64,000 nt of DNA, taken from Pseudohongiella sp. (lineage in GTDB: Bacteria; Pseudomonadota; Gammaproteobacteria; Pseudomonadales; Pseudohongiellaceae). Below are positions 7,884 through 14,926 of this stretch, in pieces. A program made the position numbers and the translations under genes. The stretch covers positions 62,001 through 126,000 of the forward strand of contig NZ_DRFV01000010.1 of assembly GCF_011050365.1 (NCBI RefSeq), given 5' to 3'. Position 1 is the stretch's first letter. Each line of letters opens with the position of its first letter. The notes beneath the pieces are model-generated. The model ran no database searches, had not been told where the DNA came from, and saw nothing but the letters and a program-made list of their open reading frames with translations.

Positions 7884-9923
7884 ATGGACAACTTGCCCAC
7901 AAAAGACCTGGACCAACTGCTTAACGAGCATTTCGCCGGACGTGTGGTTCGCAAAGACCTGACCAAGCTGATCAAGGAAGGGGCTAACGTACCGGTATAC
8001 GTACTCGAGTATCTGTTAGGTATGTATTGTGCTACCGACGATCAGGAAGTGATCGACGAAGGGCTCAGGAATGTTAAAACCATTCTGGCAGAGAACTATG
8101 TCCGCCCCGATGAGGCCGAGAAGATCAAATCGCTGGCCAGAGAGCGCGGCACGTATAGGGTGATTGACCGAGTCACAGTCCGCCTGAATGAAAAGAAAGA
8201 CCGTTATGAAGCGGCGTTCAGCAATCTGGGCATTAAAGACGCTGAAATATCAGCAGGTATCGTAAAGGAGAATGAAAAGCTGCTGGTAGGCGGAATCTGG
8301 GTCATTGCGACACTAAGTTACTTCCACGATGAAGGGCAACCGGGCTCTCCGTTCAGTGTCACTTTGTTAAAGCCTATACAGATGCCCAACATGAATATGG
8401 CCGAGCTGTTTGACGGCAGACGACAGTTGAACACCGATCAATGGCGCGAAACGCTTATGCGCTCTATTGGCATGGAGCCTTCCACACTGGAAACAGACGT
8501 TCAGTGGCACCTGCTGGCCCGAATGATTCCGTTTGTGGAAAACAACTATAATGTCTGCGAACTCGGCCCTCGTGGCACCGGTAAAAGTCATATCTACAAG
8601 GAGTGTTCTCCCAACAGCATATTGGTGTCTGGCGGCCAGACAACGGTCGCTAACCTGTTCTACAACATGAGCACCCGGCGCATAGGGCTGGTAGGTTTAT
8701 GGGATGTTGTCGCCTTTGATGAGGTGGCTGGCATCAAGTTCTCCGACCGCGATGGTGTGCAGATCATGAAGGACTTTATGGCTTCAGGATCCTTCGCGCG
8801 TGGCCGGGAGCAAATGGAAGCCTCAGCCTCCATGGTATTTGTCGGCAATATCAATCACAGCGTCGAGAGTCTGGTCAAAACCAGTCACCTACTGGCCCCC
8901 TTCCCTGACGCCATGATCGATTCAGCATTCTTTGACCGCTTTCACGCTTACATACCCGGCTGGGAAATACCCAAAATGCGGCCCGAGTTTTTTACCAACC
9001 GCTACGGCCTGATTACGGACTATCTTGCAGAGTTTTTTAGGGAGATGCGGAAGCGTGGATTTGCCGACGCTATTGATAAATACTTCAAGCTTGGAAACAA
9101 TCTCAACCAGCGCGATGTGATAGCAGTACGCAAGACTGTCTCTGGCCTTTTAAAACTTCTTCATCCCCATGGTGAGTTCGAAAAAGACGATGTACGCCCG
9201 TGCCTGGAGTACGCATTACAAGTTCGTCGGCGTGTCAAAGAACAGCTCAAAAAAATTGGCGGCATGGAGTTTTACGATGTGCATTTTAGCTACATCGATA
9301 ATGAAACCATGGAAGAGCATTTTGTTTCTGTCAAAGAACAGGGAGGCGGGAAACTGATACCAGAAGGCCCAGGGAAACCGGGAATCGTGCACACGATTGG
9401 GCTTGGTTACAGGGATATGCCCGGCGTCTACAGAATAGAGCTGCAGGTTACCAAAGGTTCTGGGAAACTGGCGACTTCGGGCCTTTGGAATCTGAATCCG
9501 GCGAAGGAGCAGGTACGGATAGCCTTTGATTACTTCAAGGCGAATGCGACAAGGATCAGCGGCAGCGCCAAGGTTATGGATCATGACTTTCATTTGCATG
9601 TTGTTGACCTGCAAAGCACTGGCCCCTTGATACCACTTGCGCTATCCAGCCTGGTTGCATTCTCTTCCGGACTGCTTGGCCGCCCCGTGCAGAACCAACT
9701 TGTGGTATTGGGCGAGATGTCTCTGGGCGGCTCTGTCACACCCGTGGAAAGCCTCGCCGAGTGTATGCAGGTAGCATTTGATGCCGGCGCCAAGCGGGTC
9801 GCCATGCCAATGGCTAGCGCCAAGGATTTGCCAACTATACCTGCAGAGCTTTTTACCAAGTTCCAGACCAGTTTCTATGGGGACCCGGTCGAGGCTGTGT
9901 TTAAGGCGCTGGGGGTAGATTGA
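7884..9923 (+). CDS. brxL: BREX Lon-like ATPase BrxL
   Basis: This 679-residue protein matches BrxL. An N-terminal helical region is followed by an AAA+ ATPase with Walker A GPRGTGKS (residues 228-235) and a DVVAFDEVAGI Walker B region. The C-terminal Lon-protease-like domain contains LGEMSLGGSVTPV. BrxL is the effector-like last gene of type 1 BREX operons; reported forms bind DNA as ring-shaped oligomers. It is co-transcribed with pglZ. With brxC and pglX missing, normal BREX modification is not expected from this locus alone. Confidence 0.93.
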   Translation: MDNLPTKDLDQLLNEHFAGRVVRKDLTKLIKEGANVPVYVLEYLLGMYCATDDQEVIDEGLRNVKTILAENYVRPDEAEKIKSLARERGTYRVIDRVTVRLNEKKDRYEAAFSNLGIKDAEISAGIVKENEKLLVGGIWVIATLSYFHDEGQPGSPFSVTLLKPIQMPNMNMAELFDGRRQLNTDQWRETLMRSIGMEPSTLETDVQWHLLARMIPFVENNYNVCELGPRGTGKSHIYKECSPNSILVSGGQTTVANLFYNMSTRRIGLVGLWDVVAFDEVAGIKFSDRDGVQIMKDFMASGSFARGREQMEASASMVFVGNINHSVESLVKTSHLLAPFPDAMIDSAFFDRFHAYIPGWEIPKMRPEFFTNRYGLITDYLAEFFREMRKRGFADAIDKYFKLGNNLNQRDVIAVRKTVSGLLKLLHPHGEFEKDDVRPCLEYALQVRRRVKEQLKKIGGMEFYDVHFSYIDNETMEEHFVSVKEQGGGKLIPEGPGKPGIVHTIGLGYRDMPGVYRIELQVTKGSGKLATSGLWNLNPAKEQVRIAFDYFKANATRISGSAKVMDHDFHLHVVDLQSTGPLIPLALSSLVAFSSGLLGRPVQNQLVVLGEMSLGGSVTPVESLAECMQVAFDAGAKRVAMPMASAKDLPTIPAELFTKFQTSFYGDPVEAVFKALGVD

Positions 9924-10213
9924 GAGACGTGAGCAGATCTCCAGTTAGGTAGCATACCTTTTTACTGCTACGGCGAAGGCCATCGATTACAGTTTAAAAC
10001 GCTGGAGCGCTCTGATGTCAACGGCAATCTAATTTTGACCCACCAGGCGGCAATGTAAAATGTATGCGTCCGGCCATGAAGCTAGGTGATAAACATTCAA
10101 ACTTAATACTCTCCGTCATTGGTAAATCTCTTGCAACCCATAAACACCATTGACACCTAATGACTGAATCATAAAAGCGAAAAATAAAAGAAAGAATAGC
10201 CCCAAAATAAACA
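9924..10213. other. Intergenic between brxL and the HEPN gene, no gene seen
   Basis: This 290 bp gap lies between convergent genes. Around 10020-10045 the sequence TCTAATTTTGACCCACC resembles the ends of some IS elements as I recall them, but no transposase fragment is visible. A 12-mer at 10066-10077 also occurs inverted at 4007-4018. From about 10080 the sequence becomes AT-rich, like the next two genes. Confidence 0.35.
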
Positions 10214-11143
10214 TTAAACCACAGCATTTCGCCTGTGCAATTGGAATTCAGATAAGCTAAACGACATTATTTGCAGGAGAACTAATGACAGCCAATACAT
10301 AGCTACTGGATTTATGAAGCTAAAAAATGTATCTGAGTCGACTATTCTATTGCTTTTGATGTTGTTCGGGACAATGCTTTGGTTGTGAAAAAATCGATTG
10401 CGTATATGAATAATAAAACTACCCATATCACAATAATTTATAGATATTTTTTCGAATTCAGTTGTATCCTCGTGCAGTATTCCCAGATCTATAGCTTCCT
10501 TTACAGACCTAAACATTTGCTGCCTCACTAAATCATTAGCTACGTCAAATTTTATATCGACGGAAGTCTGAGCGATACTATCCCCTTCGTATAACGTTAC
10601 TGCAAATTTTTTAAAGAACCCAAGCTCTTTCTTTTCACTGTCTCCGGTCATGAGATTCCTTAATTGGTTGAATGAACGCATGAAATCTTGGGTTTTAGAT
10701 GCGTATATTAGCGGAAAAGCGTAAGATACTTTTTCTAGTATCCGATACAAAAATATAAATGCAGAAGTATGAGATGCTTTTCTTTCCTGCAGCAAAAAAT
10801 GCGATATTTCTGACAATATCGCTTCATAGAATTTATTGTTGGTAAACTTAGTATTATTAATGAATATTGCAAGATCTTCGGCGGTTGTATCCTCGGACAG
10901 CAGCCTGGGGAAATCTCTTCCCCAATTTCTAAAGCGAGATAAATCACTATGAAAGTAATTCTTCCTGCTTTTAATTATCGTGTCCGAGTAGTTATGAGTA
11001 AGTATTACGTTGCCAGATAAAAGACGCAGTATTAGTAGTAATTCTGGATTTCTACTTTCTTTAATCTTAAGAAATTCCGGAATCCTTTCCTTTATTCTGC
11101 TGGGGAGATTGTCTGAGTAGCTGAAAGTTAGATAATCAGCCAT
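10214..11143 (-). CDS. Unknown protein with HEPN-like RNxxxH motif
   Basis: I do not recognise this 309-residue protein as a named family. It is rich in predicted helix, with a helical segment LYRILEKVSYAFPL near 132-145. A C-terminal IHIRNRFFHNQ (Arg248, Asn249, His253) matches the Rx4H signature of HEPN ribonucleases, including the Asn after Arg, and a hydrophobic helix follows. HEPN proteins often act as toxins or defence effectors; that role is inferred here. Its start overlaps the stop of the DGQR-motif gene by one base (TAATG), so the two are almost certainly co-translated. Base composition is AT-rich compared with neighbours, suggesting separate acquisition. Confidence 0.7.
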   Translation of the reverse strand: MADYLTFSYSDNLPSRIKERIPEFLKIKESRNPELLLILRLLSGNVILTHNYSDTIIKSRKNYFHSDLSRFRNWGRDFPRLLSEDTTAEDLAIFINNTKFTNNKFYEAILSEISHFLLQERKASHTSAFIFLYRILEKVSYAFPLIYASKTQDFMRSFNQLRNLMTGDSEKKELGFFKKFAVTLYEGDSIAQTSVDIKFDVANDLVRQQMFRSVKEAIDLGILHEDTTEFEKISINYCDMGSFIIHIRNRFFHNQSIVPNNIKSNRIVDSDTFFSFINPVAMYWLSLVLLQIMSFSLSEFQLHRRNAVV

Positions 11144-12165
11144 TAAGAGGTAGTCTCCATAAATACCTCAGTCAGTTCCAGCTCATCTAGATTTGAATAC
11201 TTGAAATAGTTCTCTATGTAAACCTGGGATAGCTCTCGTCTATATTTACCTAAATTAACTTTTGAAGGATTAATATTCCTAAACGCTGACTCGAATAAAT
11301 CAATGGACCTTTCAAAGTCTTCGATCGTTGATTCAGATATTTCGCGATATGAACTTTTAATTCCTACTGAAAAACCAATTAGGTTATTTCCCACTTTCAG
11401 CCACTTTTTAACTCTTTGGCTTTCGCTCAAGCGGTCTATTTCACGGACTACGTCTTTGAAGTCAATGTCATCGAACTTAGGTTGCTTATCCATGATTCGA
11501 CCAACGATAATCTGGTCCATTTTCTCACCGATAATTTTATTGTTATCGTTGTTAACTGTCCCAGTCAGAAATGCGAGGTATGCCTTAGACAAATCGCCCA
11601 AATCAAAGGATCCCTTAACTAGATTTTCGGCACGCTCTCTCTCTGACTGAACCGTTATACTGACATCCGAGAAATCGAATAACTCATGAGTTAATATCTC
11701 GATCTGATGTCGTGGAGTCATAGGCTTTTGGCCATTGTTAAGTGTTATCATCCTATATAGAAGCTTATCCTCCGAAGGCGATATGATTACATTAATATAC
11801 AAAGGCTGAGTGCCATCAAATCTCGCATCCTCGCTTGCCCGCCGCAGGGTGTTGAGTCTTTGAATTCCATCAAGGATATAGCCCGAATCGATATTGTCCA
11901 TTATATATTTTGAGATTTCTGCATTTTCTGTAAGTGAGAATCCTTTCTCAACAAACGCAATTGTGATTGGTGGCATTAGACAGTGATCTAAGATGTCCCG
12001 TTCAAGACGTGCGTAGAATTTTCTATCTTGAATTTTACGCTGTCCTGAAAATCGATCAATGAGTGGGAAAAGGTTCTCTATTGCATACTGATAGGTAGTT
12101 TTACCAGTCGCAACAACGCTGCCTATAACGTTATCATTGGCCGTATCGAAAATTATTACGCTCAA
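11143..12165 (-). CDS. DGQR-motif (DUF262/DGQHR/DndB-like) protein
   Basis: This 340-residue protein carries GYILDGIQRLNTL at residues 95-107. That closely resembles the DGQQRLTTL core of DUF262 proteins and the DGQHR motif of DndB-like proteins. A second conserved-looking block, TLNNGQKPMTPRHQIE (141-156), sits where those families have their LN-G segment. In relatives such as GmrS and SspE this fold binds or hydrolyses nucleotides and controls nuclease activity. It is the upstream gene of a two-gene operon with the HEPN-motif protein. Composition is AT-rich. The family assignment is by motif; the function is inference. Confidence 0.7.
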   Translation of the reverse strand: MSVIIFDTANDNVIGSVVATGKTTYQYAIENLFPLIDRFSGQRKIQDRKFYARLERDILDHCLMPPITIAFVEKGFSLTENAEISKYIMDNIDSGYILDGIQRLNTLRRASEDARFDGTQPLYINVIISPSEDKLLYRMITLNNGQKPMTPRHQIEILTHELFDFSDVSITVQSERERAENLVKGSFDLGDLSKAYLAFLTGTVNNDNNKIIGEKMDQIIVGRIMDKQPKFDDIDFKDVVREIDRLSESQRVKKWLKVGNNLIGFSVGIKSSYREISESTIEDFERSIDLFESAFRNINPSKVNLGKYRRELSQVYIENYFKYSNLDELELTEVFMETTS

Positions 12166-12845
12166 GAATATTTCCTCTGTATTCCCAACATAGAATACTT
12201 ATATAATATTTCTATTAAATGAACTTTACTTACACGCTTACAAAACGAGCTTATTGCAATTTTCATTCGCCAATCGAGGGCTCAGTAAAGCGCTAATTCT
12301 TCCAGACATCTTAGACAAGCGATATTTCGCGGTTTTTCTACCCGCCCCACCATCGCCAATGCACGAATTCTACGAGAATAGTAAAATTCTATCTAGCCTG
12401 ACAGATACTAGCGGAACTGTTTAGCAAAGCCAGAATTGACCATTACTCCCTGTACTGAAAAGAGGATAATTCGACGTGCAATCTTCGCTAAGCGCACTAT
12501 AGGGTTCCTTCCAAGCTTGCTTGATATTCGTTAACCAACTGAAATACATTACCAAAAACCTTCGCCTATCCAACTGGTCGGATTGAGCGGGTAGAAACGT
12601 TTAATCTAATTGATAAATAAAGAAAATGCCACTAAACACATCAAAAGTCTGTATCGCAAGCCACGGCGGGGGATGGCCTGATATGGCCTCACGATTGGGC
12701 TTAATATAATCTTGTCCACGCTACGCACTTCAATCTCTAAAATTTATAGACCTTTTTTTGTATATGCCGTTCACGATTTAGGATCGAGCTTATGTATCGC
12801 TTGTTTCCCGCACATCTAGGTGCACAGGTGTGAGAGAAACTTTTT
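12166..12845. other. 680 bp AT-rich region, no gene seen
   Basis: No plausible coding frame was found on either strand. The region lies upstream of the DGQR gene (leftward) and of the DNA-binding protein gene (rightward), so it should hold both promoters. It may also be a junction between cargo and the conjugation-related backbone, because the base composition changes on its right side. Confidence 0.5.
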
Positions 12846-12883
12846 GAAGCAAATCGTATCAGTTTTGTGATACGATTTGCTTC
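12846..12883. promoter_or_regulatory. Perfect 16-bp palindrome, likely operator
   Basis: GAAGCAAATCGTATCA (12846-12861) and its exact complement (12868-12883) flank a 6-base GTTTTG loop. It sits immediately before the rightward gene encoding a putative DNA-binding protein. A dimeric autoregulator site is the simplest reading; a hairpin terminator is less likely because only a short T-rich stretch follows. Confidence 0.6.
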
Positions 12884-12909
12884 GTTTTGTTACGGTTTGT
12901 GGGGTGGGT

Positions 12910-13416
12910 GTGGATAGGAAAATTCGAGTTAGGCTCAGTGCTTTTGCTGAGCGATTGTCTGGCCCTCTAGGCAATGTGCCTCTGGATCGGGCAATCAGAG
13001 CTGATTTGGGGCTATTTCGGGATTTGCGCGAATCTGGCGCAACATGGCCGCAGATCGCCAATGCGTTGGCGGCAGCAGGTGCCCGGCGTCCCGACGGCAG
13101 TGCCATCCCCACCGACCATGTGCGGAGCGCGGTGAGCCGTCAGCTAAAGCGTAACCCACCACCGACTGAAACACGGCAGGAACGCCCCACACCATCAAAC
13201 AGGCAGCGATCCCCGCGCGTATCGCAGATATCACCTAAAGTTGTCGGGATAAGCTCTCGGCATCGCGTGGAAGGAACGAAACCAACTATTCGGCCAGAGA
13301 ACAATGACCAACCTGGAAAAGACAGCGTCACAGAAGCCTCAGCACTTTCATCTGGCCGAAGCAATCAGTCGATCTTGGATAAATTGGCGAGGACTCGCAA
13401 ACTGCGCGAGTCCTGA
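12910..13416 (+). CDS. Putative plasmid-type HTH DNA-binding protein
   Basis: I do not recognise a named family. The frame is open from a TTG at 12877, but that codon lies inside the palindrome. GTG at 12904 or 12910 is a more likely start, and none has a strong ribosome binding site. Residues GATWPQIANALAAAG and DHVRSAVSRQLKR look like a helix-turn-helix unit, and a long polar, basic, probably disordered tail follows. Position beside ArdA and a MobF relaxase suggests a relaxosome accessory or stability protein, comparable in role to TrwA or StbA of R388-type plasmids; this is inference. Confidence 0.55.
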   Translation: MDRKIRVRLSAFAERLSGPLGNVPLDRAIRADLGLFRDLRESGATWPQIANALAAAGARRPDGSAIPTDHVRSAVSRQLKRNPPPTETRQERPTPSNRQRSPRVSQISPKVVGISSRHRVEGTKPTIRPENNDQPGKDSVTEASALSSGRSNQSILDKLARTRKLRES

Positions 13417-13434
13417 CGCATCCTTGTGAGCGGA

Positions 13435-13947
13435 TTAGATGTTGTGAAATACATGAGCTTTTTCGAAACCAACCTCGATTACTAATAGATCTCCGTTCAT
13501 TCTCATATCCCGTCCCATTGCTTCATAATCTATATATGGTGCTAAATGCTCAGGAACATCACCGCACTGCTCTGTCAATTCCTGTGCGTAGTCAGCCAAG
13601 GATGCATAAAAACCGCAATAACCCTCCTCAGCGATTAGCCGCGCTTGCTCTAAATCTCCAATTACGTTTAGCAGCTGACCGCCGAACTCTGAAAAATCAG
13701 ACATAAATTCAGCAACCTCGCACAAAATCTCAATACTTTCATACTCAGCCACGGTATATCCGTTAAAACCCTCGTAATCGTGAATTGCATGTTCTTCAGC
13801 CCCTGGCATTGGTGACGCTCTAAGCATTTCCTGAATTTGATCTCGAATGCACCCTGCACCTTCTAAAACCTCAATCCACCGACCGTGCAATACACCACTG
13901 TTGTAGGCGGATAGGTCTGCGACATAGATTCGGGGAGTGTTAGTCAT
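13435..13947 (-). CDS. ardA: Antirestriction protein ArdA
   Basis: The 170-residue protein starts at ATG 13947 with a GAGGA ribosome binding site; upstream in-frame extension is non-coding. It begins MTNTPRIYVADLSAYNSG followed by LHGRWIEV, diagnostic of ArdA. It is highly acidic throughout, as expected for a DNA mimic that blocks type I restriction enzymes. In plasmids ArdA protects incoming DNA during transfer. A cluster of strong hairpins lies 50-170 bp upstream. Confidence 0.92.
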   Translation of the reverse strand: MTNTPRIYVADLSAYNSGVLHGRWIEVLEGAGCIRDQIQEMLRASPMPGAEEHAIHDYEGFNGYTVAEYESIEILCEVAEFMSDFSEFGGQLLNVIGDLEQARLIAEEGYCGFYASLADYAQELTEQCGDVPEHLAPYIDYEAMGRDMRMNGDLLVIEVGFEKAHVFHNI

Positions 13948-13998
13948 TGTCAAATCCTCATTAGGCCTTATGGGTATGTGTTCGCGGTTGCGCACATA

Positions 13999-14113
13999 CC
14001 CTCTGCCGACAGAGGGCGACTCGGGCGGGGGTGAAAAAATCAACAAAAATCGCGGAGGCTCCGCCGCGTGGATACCGTCTATTTTTGTTGATTTTGAGGG
14101 GTGAAGGACCCCT
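13999..14113. promoter_or_regulatory. Nested hairpin cluster upstream of ardA
   Basis: Three perfect inverted repeats are packed in 115 bp. CCCTCTG/CAGAGGG lies at 13999-14016. A 15-bp arm AAAATCAACAAAAAT (14036-14050) pairs with 14081-14095 and encloses a GC-rich inner hairpin. AGGGGT/ACCCCT lies at 14097-14113. In conjugative plasmids such as ColIb-P9, hairpin-forming single-strand promoters (ssi/Frpo) drive early ardA expression on entering DNA. This could be such a promoter, or part of an origin of transfer. Confidence 0.55.
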
Positions 14114-14331
14114 GCATGAAAATAGCGCTGAAAAATAGAGGCTTGTGACCTCTGACAGTATTTCGACCGCTTTCGTAATTTAAATCTTGGAGTAGAATAT
14201 ACGGGCGACTCCAATTTATGCGTAAGCACGTCTTATCCTGCGATCCGCTAAACAAGCAAAAGGCCGGATGCTACGCGCCGCTGTTTTGAGCATTATGAGC
14301 GCGACGTTGCCAAGCAATGAGGAGAGAAGGA

Positions 14332-14895
14332 ATGCATTTTTTCAAGATAACCTATTGTTTGATCGCCGGATTAATGATGGCTGGCTGCGAAACAGCTCGA
14401 CCAATACACGTCGAGCGATACGTTTCTAACCCATCAACGCTACAAGCGCTCCTAAAAAGTCCGGCCACAAGCGTCTCAGTTGGTAAAATAGAAAATGGTG
14501 TAGGTATTGAAACAACACTTGACTGTCTCAACGAGGGCATTCCCTTCCCTGACTTGGCCACAGCTGGGGACTATATCCGATCTGGCCTGATCGCTGAGCT
14601 TAGCAATGCAGATCAATTCGAAGTCAATGCAACCAATTCGATAGCAGGTAGTGTGGTCGTGGCAGAGTTGACTTTCGAAAGAAAGATCATGTTAGCTGCT
14701 CATGGTGGCACTTGGAATTTTGAAGTAAACCTGACTTCAACAAATGGCCAATCTATGACCGTCAAGTCCAGTCATAGCTACCATACAGGCTATGCCCCTA
14801 TCAGGTGCAACATAGCAGCAGATTACCTGATGCCAGCTATCCAAACTCTTATTTATGACATCGTTAGAACTCCAGATTTCCAAAAACTATTCTGA
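14332..14895 (+). CDS. Putative lipoprotein
   Basis: A 187-residue protein is predicted from ATG 14332, preceded by an AGGAGAG ribosome binding site; an in-frame ATG at 14317 is less likely because the site lies after it. The N-terminus has a hydrophobic stretch ending in a lipobox, GLMMAGC, so it should be lipid-anchored after signal peptidase II cleavage. The rest shows no domain I recognise. It lies between ardA and the relaxase gene, with which it is convergent. An entry-exclusion or envelope role is possible but not shown by the sequence. Confidence 0.7.
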   Translation: MHFFKITYCLIAGLMMAGCETARPIHVERYVSNPSTLQALLKSPATSVSVGKIENGVGIETTLDCLNEGIPFPDLATAGDYIRSGLIAELSNADQFEVNATNSIAGSVVVAELTFERKIMLAAHGGTWNFEVNLTSTNGQSMTVKSSHSYHTGYAPIRCNIAADYLMPAIQTLIYDIVRTPDFQKLF

Positions 14896-14926
14896 AGCCG
14901 CTGTTCAATGGTACACCCGGTCACAG

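Noticed and set aside
10018-10227. A 69-residue minus-strand frame past the HEPN gene
   Set aside because: It overlaps the HEPN gene's 3' end and shows no family similarity; it may include IS-end scar sequence.
13948-14229. N-terminal extension of the ardA frame
   Set aside because: The extra 94 codons cover the hairpin cluster, look non-coding, and a good ribosome binding site precedes the internal ATG at 13947.
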